The translations under genes were made by a program, and so were the position numbers. This document shows, piece after piece, positions 8,167-17,425 of a stretch of DNA of 64,000 bases. The notes beneath the pieces were generated by a model that had not been told where the DNA came from, made no database searches, and worked only from the letters and a program-made list of their open reading frames with translations. Position 1 is the stretch's first letter. Each line of letters opens with the position of its first letter. The DNA comes from Cohnella rhizoplanae (GTDB taxonomy: Bacteria > Bacillota > Bacilli > Paenibacillales > Paenibacillaceae), in assembly GCF_948329515.1 (NCBI RefSeq), contig NZ_CAOJCN010000023.1, positions 1 through 64,000 on the forward strand. The letters run 5' to 3'.

Positions 8167-9648
8167 ATGTCAGCGTATCGTTTGGATGTGGGAAAGCAGA
8201 GGATCGTGTGGGGCGTAAAGCTGGATCCTGTCGCGGGTGAAACGCTTGGCCCGGAAGACGCGGCCGTGAAGCCTTCTGCCGAGAATGGATTCTGGGAGTG
8301 GGACTTGCCGAACGGGGTGTACACGGCCAGGGAGATCGTCAAGGCATTAGGGGTGCTGCTCGAAGCGATTGACGTTCAATTGGGGGAGGCGGCGAATCGC
8401 GAGGCGCTGCTGGCGAATATCGAGAAGACCCTCGCAACAGCCGGGCGGGAAACGGCGCTTCCCCTAGGCGCCTTGGCGCTGCACGATCATGGGAGGCTGG
8501 AGCTGTCCACGCAGGCTAGCCGGATCGGGGAGACGCTGGCGCAGTGGGCCCGCGCGTACGACGGAGAGGCGCACGGCCTGCGGGAGCTCGGCGGCGAGGT
8601 GCTGGGGCGTCTCGTATTCCGAAGCCGGTGCGACCATCATCTCTGGACCCATGAGGTGACCGATATGCTCACGGGGCCGGCGAGCGGGCCGTCCGTCATG
8701 CAGCTGTTCAACGAGTATCTGCACGAGATCGTGCTCCTGCGGGACGCGCTTCTCCCGTTCGAGAATTGGCAGGAGGTACCGCTGGAGCTGACGGCACGGC
8801 AAACCCGGGGGCTGCGGTATACCGAAGAAGCTCATGCCGCGTTCCTCTCGCAGCTTCTGGCAAGGCCGCTGGACCACAAGTCGCTTGTGCACTATGCGGC
8901 AAGCCTGCTGGCACCGGAGCTGTCGGCCGACGGCTATGGTTTTCAATATCGGCATGGGACGATTCTGCCGGCGAGCCTGGGGACCGAGCTGGCCGAGGCG
9001 CCCCGGTATCTTCTCCGGTGGTACCCGGTACGGATGGTCGAGTCAGACGAACGGGATGCGATCGCTTTTGCATATGAATACTCCGACTATTACACGGCGC
9101 CGCGATCGCAGCTGGGAACCGGTTCACAGGAGAGCGGGGGAGAAGAGGCGGAGACGGGGTTGGGCGGCATCGTCGAGGCGAGCCTGCAGGCGTCCCTGGC
9201 TCCGAGCGGCCAAGCGGTCATTTCGTTCCAGCTGCGTGCGAATGCAGACACGTATGCCGTCGATTTGGGCCAGATCTTTCGGGGCCATCGCTTTCATTAC
9301 CGCACACCTCCTGCAGACGAGAAGCCGATCAGCCCGTCCCCGATCCCAGAGAAGTCAGATATCGCCTATCACGCTGCGGCGCATGTCTTCTCCCTCTCCG
9401 GATTGGTGACGAGTGAAGCGGGAACGCATCAGCTCGCGAGCGGAGGAAATGAACTCGTCGCAAGAGCGCTGCTCGGGAAGCTCTACCCGGAAAATGTCAT
9501 CCTGCTCGAACGCGGCGATGCGGACGAACTTGAGGCGGCAAAGGACGCAGGCAAGCGATTCGGCGCAAAGTTTCTCCTCCTCGCAGGGCAGGATCAGGCT
9601 CGCTTGTCTTCCATAGAAGAAGCTTCGGCGGGGAAGCTGTCGATATAA
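8167..9648 (+). CDS. Conserved hypothetical protein, soluble
   Basis: 493 residues from ATG 8167 behind GAAGGGAAGG. No signal peptide, no membrane segment and no motif recognised. Features: N-terminal beta-rich part (MSAYRLDVGKQRIVWGVKLD), a central helical region with RCDHHLWTHEVTDML near residue 158, a Gly/Glu-rich linker near residue 320 and a C-terminal alpha/beta region. GC-rich codon use and a good ribosome site support it as real. Its last 55 bp overlap tail-to-tail with the HxlR gene on the other strand. Function unknown. Confidence 0.7.
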   Translation: MSAYRLDVGKQRIVWGVKLDPVAGETLGPEDAAVKPSAENGFWEWDLPNGVYTAREIVKALGVLLEAIDVQLGEAANREALLANIEKTLATAGRETALPLGALALHDHGRLELSTQASRIGETLAQWARAYDGEAHGLRELGGEVLGRLVFRSRCDHHLWTHEVTDMLTGPASGPSVMQLFNEYLHEIVLLRDALLPFENWQEVPLELTARQTRGLRYTEEAHAAFLSQLLARPLDHKSLVHYAASLLAPELSADGYGFQYRHGTILPASLGTELAEAPRYLLRWYPVRMVESDERDAIAFAYEYSDYYTAPRSQLGTGSQESGGEEAETGLGGIVEASLQASLAPSGQAVISFQLRANADTYAVDLGQIFRGHRFHYRTPPADEKPISPSPIPEKSDIAYHAAAHVFSLSGLVTSEAGTHQLASGGNELVARALLGKLYPENVILLERGDADELEAAKDAGKRFGAKFLLLAGQDQARLSSIEEASAGKLSI

Positions 9649-9956
9649 TCGGCTCCGAAATCGCACAGCTGCTTGAGAAGAGGGACCAGCCGCATGCCGC
9701 GGTCGGTCAGATCGTACTCCACCTTGGGCGGAACCACGGGATACACGCTGCGCGCGATCAGCCCGTCGCGTTCGAGATCGCGCAGCTGCTCGGTCAGCAT
9801 CTTGTGGGTGGCGCCGGGCATGAGCTTCAGCAGCTCGCCGAATCGGAAGGTTTGGTCGGCCAGATGGCTCAGGATGAGAATCTTCCATTTGCCGCTGACG
9901 AGCTCCATCGCGATCTCGGAGGCGCAGCGGTATGCCTTATCCCGGAAATGGATCAT
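9594..9956 (-). CDS. HxlR-family transcriptional regulator
   Basis: 120 residues, one winged-helix domain. MELVSGKWKILILSHLAD is the standard HxlR opening, followed by the recognition part THKMLTEQLRDLERDGL and the wing PPKVEYDLTDRG. Cys11, before the DNA-binding domain, is placed like the redox cysteine of YodB/HypR-type members, so it may sense electrophiles or disulfide stress. It is divergent from an amino-acid importer, and an inverted repeat sits between them, so that operon and itself are the likely targets. Confidence 0.9.
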   Translation of the reverse strand: MIHFRDKAYRCASEIAMELVSGKWKILILSHLADQTFRFGELLKLMPGATHKMLTEQLRDLERDGLIARSVYPVVPPKVEYDLTDRGMRLVPLLKQLCDFGADYIDSFPAEASSMEDKRA

Positions 9957-9984
9957 ACAGGCCCTCCCCCCTCTCTAAATCCAA

Positions 9985-10002
9985 GTAATTCAATCTAATT
10001 AC
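9985..10002. promoter_or_regulatory. Inverted repeat, candidate HxlR operator
   Basis: GTAATT-N6-AATTAC, 28 bp before the HxlR start codon in the gap to the divergent importer. HxlR-family operators are short AT-rich dyads of this kind. The assignment rests on position and symmetry. Confidence 0.5.
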
Positions 10003-10075
10003 AAAAGATTTTAACAAAACGGCAAGACCGCTTCAACCCTTTTCTTCAGGCACTCGCAGGCTCGAGGTGACATTC

Positions 10076-10753
10076 ATGGCTCCAGAACGATTCGACCGCA
10101 TCATGGAGATTGTCTCCATGTCGCTGCTGCCCTTGCTGAAGGGCACGGTCCTGTATACGATTCCGATCTCGCTGCTGTCCTTCGCGCTGGGACTCGTACT
10201 TGCATGGGTCATCGCCCTCGCGGGCTTATCGGCCAACGCCTATATCCGGATTCCCGCCCGGGTGTATGTGTGGATCATTCGCTGTACGCCGATTCTGGTG
10301 CAGCTCTTTCTCATATTCTATGGCCTGCCAAGCTTCGGCATTCTGCTGTCGCCGTTCGCCAGCATCGTGATCAGCCTAACGATCTCGGAGGCGGCCTATT
10401 CGTCGGAGATTATGCGGGCAGCCATCCTGTCGATCCCGCGCGGTCAATGGCGGGCGGGCTACGCGCTCGGCATGTCGGGGAGCCAGAACTTCATCCGCGT
10501 GATTCTGCCGCAGGCGTCCCGGATCTGCGTGCCAAGCTTGGGCAATCAATTCATCACGCTGTTTAAAACCTCGTCGCTGGCCGCGCTCGTGACGCTCCCC
10601 GATTTGTTCGGCGCGGCCAAACTGATCGCCGCCTCAACCTTCGAGCCGATGCTGCTGTACCTTATCGCGGGCACGTATTATCTCGTTCTCTGTTCCGCGC
10701 TCACGATCTGGCAGTCCCGGCTGGAGCGGCGGCTCGGGGCCTATCAGACCTAA
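10076..10753 (+). CDS. Polar amino-acid ABC importer, permease
   Basis: 225 residues from ATG 10076, preferred over GTG 10067 because GAGGTGA lies 5 bp before it. Five or six membrane segments; the EAA loop reads EAAYSSEIMRAAI...GQWRAG, typical of HisM/TcyL-type permeases that bind a cognate ATPase. A single permease implies a homodimer. First gene of a three-gene operon with ATPase and binding protein. Confidence 0.9.
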   Translation: MAPERFDRIMEIVSMSLLPLLKGTVLYTIPISLLSFALGLVLAWVIALAGLSANAYIRIPARVYVWIIRCTPILVQLFLIFYGLPSFGILLSPFASIVISLTISEAAYSSEIMRAAILSIPRGQWRAGYALGMSGSQNFIRVILPQASRICVPSLGNQFITLFKTSSLAALVTLPDLFGAAKLIAASTFEPMLLYLIAGTYYLVLCSALTIWQSRLERRLGAYQT

Positions 10754-10770
10754 GGAAGGAGGGAGCGGGC

Positions 10771-11556
10771 GTGACCCTCTTGTTAACCCTTCAAGGCGTA
10801 ACGAAGCGATTCGGCGATGTGCCGGTCCTCAAGGACATCGATCTTGAACTGTCCCAAGGGACGACGACGGTTGTAATCGGGCCGTCCGGCTCGGGCAAGT
10901 CGACGCTGCTGAATTGCATCAATCTATTGGAGATCCCGACCGGCGGGAGCATCCGTCTCGGCGAGCGGCAGCTCCGCTTCTCCCCGGCGGAGAAGCCTAA
11001 CCCGAAGGCCATCCTGGCCTTTCGCCGGCAGACCGGAACGGTCTTTCAGGGCAACCACCTGTTTCCGCATATGACCGCGCTCGAAAACGTCATGATCGGT
11101 CCGGTCACCGCGCGCCGGTTAACCCGCGCCGACGCACAGGCCCGCGCCGTCGCGCTGCTGGAGCAAGTCGGTCTCGGGGCCTACCGGGACCGCTACCCGT
11201 ATCAGCTGTCGGGCGGACAGCAGCAGCGGGTCGGCATCGCCCGGGCGATGTCGATGGAGCCGCAGATTCTCCTGTTCGACGAACCGACCTCGGCGCTCGA
11301 TCCGGAGCTGGTCGGCGAGGTGCTGGAGGTCATGCGTGCCTTGAGCCGCTCCGGCATCACGCTTATCGTTGTGACGCACGAGCTTGAATTCGCCGGCCGG
11401 GTCGCGGACCGGGTGCTGTTCATGGACCAGGGCATGATCCTGGAGGACGGGACGCCTGAGGCAGTCTTCGCGCATTCCCGCCAGGAACGGGTTCGGCAAT
11501 TCGTGAGCCGCTTGGCGCCGGGTTTCGCTTCGCCTATTCCTGCGTATTCCATTTAA
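10771..11556 (+). CDS. Polar amino-acid ABC importer, ATPase
   Basis: 261 residues from GTG 10771 (GGAGGGAG upstream). Walker A GPSGSGKST, Q-loop, signature LSGGQQQR, Walker B ILLFDEPTSALD and switch His in VVTHELEF. This is the GlnQ/TcyN class. It lies 17 bp after the permease gene. Confidence 0.92.
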   Translation: MTLLLTLQGVTKRFGDVPVLKDIDLELSQGTTTVVIGPSGSGKSTLLNCINLLEIPTGGSIRLGERQLRFSPAEKPNPKAILAFRRQTGTVFQGNHLFPHMTALENVMIGPVTARRLTRADAQARAVALLEQVGLGAYRDRYPYQLSGGQQQRVGIARAMSMEPQILLFDEPTSALDPELVGEVLEVMRALSRSGITLIVVTHELEFAGRVADRVLFMDQGMILEDGTPEAVFAHSRQERVRQFVSRLAPGFASPIPAYSI

Positions 11557-11578
11557 TTTTCATATTATCGGAGGATGG

Positions 11579-12367
11579 TTGATCGTGTTCAGAAAACTGG
11601 TGATTCTCGCTGCTGCGGCAGGATTGCTCTTGAGCGCATGCAGCGTCAACAAGGGCCAAGACGGCAGCTCGCTTGCGCAATTGAAGAAAAAAGGGGAAAT
11701 CGTCGTCGCCACCACCGGCACGTACCCGCCTTACTCGTTCCACGACGCCAGCGGCTTAACCGGCTTCGATATCGATATTTCCAAGGAAGTCGGCAAGCGG
11801 ATCGGCCTGAAGGTGAAATTTGCCGAGGTCGAGTTCGCAGGCATGTTCTCGGGCCTGGACGGCGGCCGCTTCGATACGATTCCGCAGCTGTCCATTACCG
11901 AGGAGCGCCAGAAGAAGTACGACTTCTCGGATCCTTATCAATTCTCCAACTTGACCCTGATCGTGCTCGAGGAGAACAAGGAGATCAACGGCTTCGAGGA
12001 CCTGAAGGGGAAGAAGACGAACGGACTTGCCGAATCCGTACAAGGGGCGCTTGCGTTAAAATATGGTGCGGTACTGGTGCCGGAAAATGGCGACTCCGTC
12101 GAGCTGCTGCAATCGAAGCGGGTCGATGCCCTGATCTATAACAGCTTGTATTTCCTGGATTTGCGCAAAAAGCGACCCGATCTCAAGATCAAGGTGGTCG
12201 ACCGGTCCAGTGACCTCGAAACGGCGGCGTTCCTGTTCCGGAAGGGCAATGCGGATACGGTGGAAGCCTTCGACGAAGCGCTGAAGGCGATGCACGCGGA
12301 CGGCACCTACGCCAAGATCTCGACGAAGTACTTCGGTAAAGACATTTCCGAAGGCGTGAAGCTATAA
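11579..12367 (+). CDS. Amino-acid ABC importer, binding lipoprotein
   Basis: 262 residues from TTG 11579 (GGAGG 5 bp upstream; GTG 11585 is the alternative). Lipobox LLSAC, lipidated Cys21. SBP_bac_3 fold with GTYPPYSFHD and GFDIDISKEVG, the ligand-pocket signature of polar amino-acid and cystine-binding proteins. The neighbouring thiol-type HxlR regulator hints at cystine, but the sequence does not settle the ligand. Confidence 0.9.
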   Translation: MIVFRKLVILAAAAGLLLSACSVNKGQDGSSLAQLKKKGEIVVATTGTYPPYSFHDASGLTGFDIDISKEVGKRIGLKVKFAEVEFAGMFSGLDGGRFDTIPQLSITEERQKKYDFSDPYQFSNLTLIVLEENKEINGFEDLKGKKTNGLAESVQGALALKYGAVLVPENGDSVELLQSKRVDALIYNSLYFLDLRKKRPDLKIKVVDRSSDLETAAFLFRKGNADTVEAFDEALKAMHADGTYAKISTKYFGKDISEGVKL

Positions 12368-12374
12368 GATTGAC

Positions 12375-12728
12375 TCTGAGTGGCCAGCGCCATCGACGCA
12401 CATGTACATCGCCGCGCGGCCAGAGCGCCCCGGCGATGTAACATCATTATTGATCCAAGAGCGAGCGGGGGAGCGCGTTCCCGTTATCGGCGTCGGCGGC
12501 TTATGGACGCCGGAAGATGTCGTTCAAGCGCTCGGAACCGGCGTTGCTCTGGTTGGGCTTGGCCATGCCATGCTGCTGAATCCGGATTGGGTGGAAAAGG
12601 TTCGTTCCGGTCGCGAAGCGGAAATCAAAACGACGCTCTCGCGCGCCTCGCAAGAGGAGCTGCGGATTCCGGATCGGATGTGGGGGATGATCACCCATGT
12701 CCCGGGGTGGTTTAACGTGGTGGATTGA
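12375..12728 (+). pseudogene. C-terminal remnant of old-yellow-enzyme oxidoreductase
   Basis: Only the last third of a NADH:flavin oxidoreductase remains: VPVIGVGGLWTPEDVVQAL, GVALVGLGHAMLLNPDW and the closing MWGMITHVPGWFN are family features around the phosphate-binding end of the barrel. The FMN-binding N-terminal two thirds are absent. ATG 12402 could start it but there is no good ribosome site. Homology begins within a few bases of the importer's stop codon, so a deletion joined the two. Confidence 0.75.
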
Positions 12729-12759
12729 ACGCGCGAATCTTTTATAACCGTTCACATTG

Positions 12760-12790
12760 AAAAGAGCACCCGCTCAGGTGCTCTTTTGTC
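12760..12790. terminator. Bidirectional terminator
   Basis: AAAAGAGCACC/GGTGCTCTTTT perfect 11-bp stem with a 6-nt loop and T or A tracts on both sides. It separates the rightward importer region from the leftward operon. Confidence 0.85.
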
Positions 12791-12825
12791 ACGCCTTACG
12801 CCTTATAGCGTACACATGCCCGCAA

Positions 12826-13218
12826 CTAGACAATCTCTTTAATCCCTCGCTGCTCGAACACACTCATGACTTGTACCATCGCGCTGCATGCTTTTGGAAA
12901 GCCGACATAAGCGGCGCAATGGATGACGAGTTCGACGATTTCTTTTGGCGTCATCCCCACATTGAGCGCCCCGTTGATATGAAAAGCCATTTGTTCAAAG
13001 GCGCCCTGTGAGATTAACGCGGTCAGCGTAATGGTTTCTCTTTGTTTATAGTCCAAGGTTTCTCTGGAATAGATCTCTCCGAAGCCAAAGGAAACGAGGA
13101 AATCCGCAAAATCGGGATAAAACTTTTGAAAGGCTTCGATCGCTTTCAAGCCTTGTGCGCCGACCATCTCATTGAGAACTTCGATTCCCTTGTTATAATG
13201 CTCCGGATCTCTGCTCAT
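12826..13218 (-). CDS. Carboxymuconolactone decarboxylase family protein
   Basis: 130 residues, ATG 13218 with AGAGGGGATA upstream inside the end of the preceding gene. AhpD-like core: RETITLTALISQGAFEQMAFHINGAL and GMTPKEIVELVIHCAAYVGFP. The CxxC of AhpD peroxidase is not present, so it is closer to the gamma-carboxymuconolactone decarboxylase type; members are often of unknown activity. It is 2 bp downstream of the ThDP enzyme and co-translated with it. Confidence 0.85.
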   Translation of the reverse strand: MSRDPEHYNKGIEVLNEMVGAQGLKAIEAFQKFYPDFADFLVSFGFGEIYSRETLDYKQRETITLTALISQGAFEQMAFHINGALNVGMTPKEIVELVIHCAAYVGFPKACSAMVQVMSVFEQRGIKEIV

Positions 13219-13220
13219 AT

Positions 13221-14849
13221 TTATCCCCTCTTCGTCGTTGGTGGCAGTTCAGTTGGATCAACCATCGCTTCGATAACGACAGTCGCCTTTGCCAGTTTAG
13301 CCTTTTCTATTGCCTCTCTCAGTTCCTCGGCATCGAAGCATTTAAAAGAGAGAGCCCCCATGGATTCCGCAAACTTTTGAACGTCTAACATCGTGGGATA
13401 CACCGTCCCTACGGCTTTTCCTAAGTTCAAAGTCATCCCGGTATCCACCATGTCGATCTTCCCGTTATTGAACACGATAAAAATGACATTCGCTCCGTAG
13501 TTAACGGCCGTAGAAATCTCGGTACCATGCATGAACGTGCATCCGTCCCCGGTCAGGCAAACAATCTTAGCATCCGGCTTGGCCATCTGGGCGCCAATCG
13601 AATAACCTATCGCATGGCCCATGGTGCCGAACACGTCATCAAAAAAGAAGGTGCCGGGTCTCTTGATGCCGTAATGCTTGATCGCATAAAAGGTGTGACT
13701 CCCATCGTCTCCAAAAACAATCGTATCGTCATCTAAAGCTGCGCTCATCACTTTAACGGCTTCAACCGCAGACAATGGAGATTTAATTTCCACGGAGGGG
13801 GCTTCCACTTTATAATCGCGAATATCGAAGGGCATTTTCGTAATTTCTTTATAATCCAGTTTATCGAATAAGGCATGGAGATTGGTCTGAATGTCTCCCA
13901 TAATCGGCAGGGTTTCCACTTCCATAGATTTACCTATAAAAGTTTGGTCCATATCGAACTGGATGACTTTTTTCGGATATTGGGAAGGCTTGAGACCGGC
14001 AAGGGACATGTCGGACAGCTTCGTTCCGATGACGATCATCAGATCTAATCCGCATTCCACGTAAGCGCTGGATTCCTCGGTCCCCCCCAGACCAAAAGCC
14101 CCCAGCGACAAATGGTGATCGCTCTCAAATACGCCTTTGCCCCCTGGCGTGGTCATGACCGGAATATTGAAAATCTCGGCTAACATTTTCACTTCTCGAT
14201 AGGCCCTGCTCGAATGTACGCCTTTCCCGAGAAAGATCACTTTTTTGCCAGGAAGATTGATTATATCCCTGCACTTATCCAAGTTTGAAGCAACAGGATA
14301 GACCGCCTCCGGCAGGTCCATCTCGAACTCGGGTATCCTTTCGGCTAAAACGTCTGCAGCGACGGAGAGATGAACCGGACCTTTAACGCCGGAGTAGGCT
14401 TTTTCCAAGGCATGCTGAAAATAAGACTTAAAGGTATCCGCTCTTTCCACTCTGGCGCTAAACTTGGTCACGGATTCGAACATCTTGACGAGATCCGTGC
14501 CAAACATCGTCGAGTCTTGACCTAACGCTCTGCCCGAATCCTTGATCGAAGGATGTCCGGTGATAAATAAAACAGGCAGATGAGAGGCTTTGGCTTGACC
14601 GGCAGACGTTAAAAGATTCGTGCCGCCCGGCCCCGAAGTTCCGATGGCGACGCCCAATTTACGATTCATTAATGCGTAGCCGGCAGCCTCGAAGCCAGCC
14701 CCCGACTCATGCTTGGACAAGACGAACTCGATCCCGGAATGATGTAAATCCAGAATGAGCGGCGTGACAGGCTTGCCTGGGATGCCAAATACGTGGTTGA
14801 TCCCCCACCTTTTAAAGTGGATTGCTAATATCTCGGATATCTTTTTCAT
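13221..14849 (-). CDS. ThDP-dependent enzyme, acetolactate-synthase-like
   Basis: 542 residues. Three-domain ThDP enzyme: N-terminal Pyr domain with the catalytic Glu in SKHESGAGFEAAGYAL and TSGPGGTNLL; central domain near 190-330 (KKVIFLGKGVHSS, TTPGGKGVF); C-terminal PP domain with the ThDP/Mg motif GDGCTFMHG...VFNN. Related enzymes are acetolactate synthase, benzoylformate decarboxylase and oxalyl-CoA decarboxylase. The exact reaction cannot be told: there is no regulatory subunit nearby, so biosynthetic IlvB is unlikely. Middle gene of a leftward operon with a GGDEF-EAL sensor and a CMD-family protein. Confidence 0.85.
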   Translation of the reverse strand: MKKISEILAIHFKRWGINHVFGIPGKPVTPLILDLHHSGIEFVLSKHESGAGFEAAGYALMNRKLGVAIGTSGPGGTNLLTSAGQAKASHLPVLFITGHPSIKDSGRALGQDSTMFGTDLVKMFESVTKFSARVERADTFKSYFQHALEKAYSGVKGPVHLSVAADVLAERIPEFEMDLPEAVYPVASNLDKCRDIINLPGKKVIFLGKGVHSSRAYREVKMLAEIFNIPVMTTPGGKGVFESDHHLSLGAFGLGGTEESSAYVECGLDLMIVIGTKLSDMSLAGLKPSQYPKKVIQFDMDQTFIGKSMEVETLPIMGDIQTNLHALFDKLDYKEITKMPFDIRDYKVEAPSVEIKSPLSAVEAVKVMSAALDDDTIVFGDDGSHTFYAIKHYGIKRPGTFFFDDVFGTMGHAIGYSIGAQMAKPDAKIVCLTGDGCTFMHGTEISTAVNYGANVIFIVFNNGKIDMVDTGMTLNLGKAVGTVYPTMLDVQKFAESMGALSFKCFDAEELREAIEKAKLAKATVVIEAMVDPTELPPTTKRG

Positions 14850-14887
14850 ATTAACCGTCCATCTCGCTTGAGGAATTATTAATACCG

Positions 14888-17152
14888 TTATTTGTTTATC
14901 GTGTCATTCAACGGATAAAACGACTTTTCAAAATCTTCGACGGACAACGGTTTGCTAAAATAATAGCCTTGAACGATATCGCATTTTTTCATCTGTAAAA
15001 AATCGAGCTGGTCTTTGGTTTCCACGCCTTCTGCTACGACGTCCAAGTTTAAATTGTGAGCCATGGAGATAATGGTGCTAACGATGTTCAAATCGTTTTT
15101 ATCGAACATGATATCTCGGACAAAGGATTGGTCTATTTTTAAAGTATGGATAGGGAACTTCTTTAAGTAGTTCAGAGAGCTGTACCCGGTCCCGAAGTCA
15201 TCGATGCTTATTCGTACGCCCAAAGCGTTCAATTGACCTAACACGTTTATCGCGCGCTCCACGTCCATGGTCATCGTTTCCGTAATTTCTAATTCCAAAT
15301 AATGAGGGTCCATTCCGTTTTCATTTATAATATGGGAAATGACTTCGACCAGGTTATCCTTTAAGAATTGCTGCGAAGAAAGGTTCACCGCGATTCTGAA
15401 TTTAGGAAATCCCCGTTCAACCCACCGCTTGCTCTGATCGCAGACCTCGTTTAACACCCATTCGCCAACCTGAGAGATCAACCCGTTTTCTTCCAGGATG
15501 GGAATGAATGCGGCTGGCGCAACAATGCCGTATTCCGGGCTGTTCCATCTTAGGAGCGCTTCCGCTCCGATGATTTTCTTATTTATGATGTCAACCTGCG
15601 GTTGATAGTACAGGATAAACTCTTTATTTTCTAAGGCCCTTCTTAATGACACCTCCAAGGATAGTTTATCTTTCTCCTTAGAATGGGACTTCATGTTGGC
15701 GTCGAATAGGGTATAGTTATTCCTCCCTTTTGATTTCGACTTATACATCGCATTATCCGCGTATACCATGAACGTCTCGGCGTCCGTCCCGTCATTGGGG
15801 TAGATGGCAATGCCGATACTCGCGGTTACATGGAACTTGGAGCCGTTGATCGTGAAGGCCGTGTCGAATAAGTCGATGATTCTCTTCCCGATTTGAGTCA
15901 CTTCTTTTGCGTCGTTTAGGCCATGGAACAGGAATATAAACTCGTCTCCGCCCATTCTAAATACTTTCCCATTGTCGCCTAAGAAATCGATCAGTCTGCT
16001 AGAAACCTGTTTGAGTAAAAGATCGCCGTTTGAATGTCCGAAAGCATCGTTAATCGTCTTAAAGTGATCCAGATCCAGGAACATCAGTGCCAGATCAATA
16101 TTGCTGCCTGAAGTCAGGGATGAAGAAATATGAAAATTCAGGGTCTCATGAAGCGAGCGTCTATTGGGCAACGACGTTAATTCGTCATGGTAGGCCAAAT
16201 AATTGTGCCGTTCCTCATTCAGATAACGTTCCGTGATGTCTCTGAGTTGAGAGTAAGAACCTATAAAATTATGGGTTTCGTCATAGATGGGTTGGGCGTC
16301 GAATAAACAAACGACCTTTTGATCATGAACGGTTCTTAAAATCATTTGCACGTTATCAAAACTCTTTTTATTTTGGATGACCTGGTACATGTGACGACTT
16401 ATTTGACATTCCGGGTGCCGGTTACTTCGATCGACGATGTTGGTGTCTTTGAGAATACCGAAGGATTCGACCACAAAGTCGTTGACCGAATTGATGATCC
16501 CGTCGGCATTGGTGATGATAATGCCGTTTCTATTTTTATTTACGATAATTTGATTGAGCATATTTAGCTTTTTATTCTGTTTTCGCAGCAGCAGCTCTCT
16601 CTCGATAGAGTCAACTACCGTGGATAACATGGTTAAGAAAAACGGATTATGCAATTCGGTTGCGGTCATGATACATATGCTACCGAGTAAATCGTTGATA
16701 TCCGTATAATGAAAAGCCACTCCATAACAGGCCGAGCCATGAAGGAACGTATGGTAATGATTGGAGCCCACGAGTTGAATCGGATGGCGCTGTTGAAGAG
16801 ACAAGCTCACCACGTTCGTACCCATATCTTCTTGCGTAAATTGGGCGCCGACTTGTATGCCTAATTGTTGTATGGTTGTTTTTATCGTTTCGTCGCCCAC
16901 CATATGAAGCAAATAGCCTTTTTCATCCGAGATGACGATCAGTAACGGGGTTCCGCTTAACGAGTCCAAAATCTTTTTAGAAAAAAAATCAACAACGGAT
17001 AAAATCTCGCTGTACGTCTTTCTTTTATTCGACAGTTCTTCGTCCGACATCGAATGCTTCGGTTTTCTAATTTCATTCGGATCCATTCCTGCTTCAATAC
17101 ATAGCCGTTTAGACGCGACGATATAGTCCTGTTCATGGTTCGGCTGTATCAT
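14888..17152 (-). CDS. GAF-PAS-GGDEF-EAL cyclic-di-GMP protein
   Basis: 754 residues from ATG 17152, chosen because TCGGAGGTGATT sits just upstream. Residues about 40-185 resemble the GAF-type sensor at the N-terminus of AcoR/DhaR activators (ASKRLCIEAGMDPNE, QEDMGTN). A PAS domain follows (about 200-310), then GGDEF with RMGGDEFIFLF intact, then EAL with EALLRWNSPEYG, ETMTMD, DDFGTGYSSL and AEGVET intact. All main catalytic motifs for making and breaking c-di-GMP are present; no membrane segment. It is upstream of and 38 bp from the ThDP enzyme, so its sensor may read a metabolite of that pathway (inference). Composition is less GC-rich than flanking genes. Confidence 0.9.
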   Translation of the reverse strand: MIQPNHEQDYIVASKRLCIEAGMDPNEIRKPKHSMSDEELSNKRKTYSEILSVVDFFSKKILDSLSGTPLLIVISDEKGYLLHMVGDETIKTTIQQLGIQVGAQFTQEDMGTNVVSLSLQQRHPIQLVGSNHYHTFLHGSACYGVAFHYTDINDLLGSICIMTATELHNPFFLTMLSTVVDSIERELLLRKQNKKLNMLNQIIVNKNRNGIIITNADGIINSVNDFVVESFGILKDTNIVDRSNRHPECQISRHMYQVIQNKKSFDNVQMILRTVHDQKVVCLFDAQPIYDETHNFIGSYSQLRDITERYLNEERHNYLAYHDELTSLPNRRSLHETLNFHISSSLTSGSNIDLALMFLDLDHFKTINDAFGHSNGDLLLKQVSSRLIDFLGDNGKVFRMGGDEFIFLFHGLNDAKEVTQIGKRIIDLFDTAFTINGSKFHVTASIGIAIYPNDGTDAETFMVYADNAMYKSKSKGRNNYTLFDANMKSHSKEKDKLSLEVSLRRALENKEFILYYQPQVDIINKKIIGAEALLRWNSPEYGIVAPAAFIPILEENGLISQVGEWVLNEVCDQSKRWVERGFPKFRIAVNLSSQQFLKDNLVEVISHIINENGMDPHYLELEITETMTMDVERAINVLGQLNALGVRISIDDFGTGYSSLNYLKKFPIHTLKIDQSFVRDIMFDKNDLNIVSTIISMAHNLNLDVVAEGVETKDQLDFLQMKKCDIVQGYYFSKPLSVEDFEKSFYPLNDTINK

Positions 17153-17425
17153 TCTAATCACCTCCGATAATTCTAGCATTTTATATCAACGTAATCCTTG
17201 AACTTTACTAACCCGTAACTACATCTTTCATTATTATTCGGCAATAGATGATATTTAACCTTCAACGTTTCCTGCGGATTTTGGGACTTTAGCAATAATG
17301 ATGGGCAAAAAAGGGTGCCTTCCTATCGACGATAGCAACTATTCACACCCCCCAACCTATGCTAAACTTCTTCCCATCATCTATTTTCCAGTCTGTGTCA
17401 ATTCGTTTCCGAGGGAGGAGTCGCG

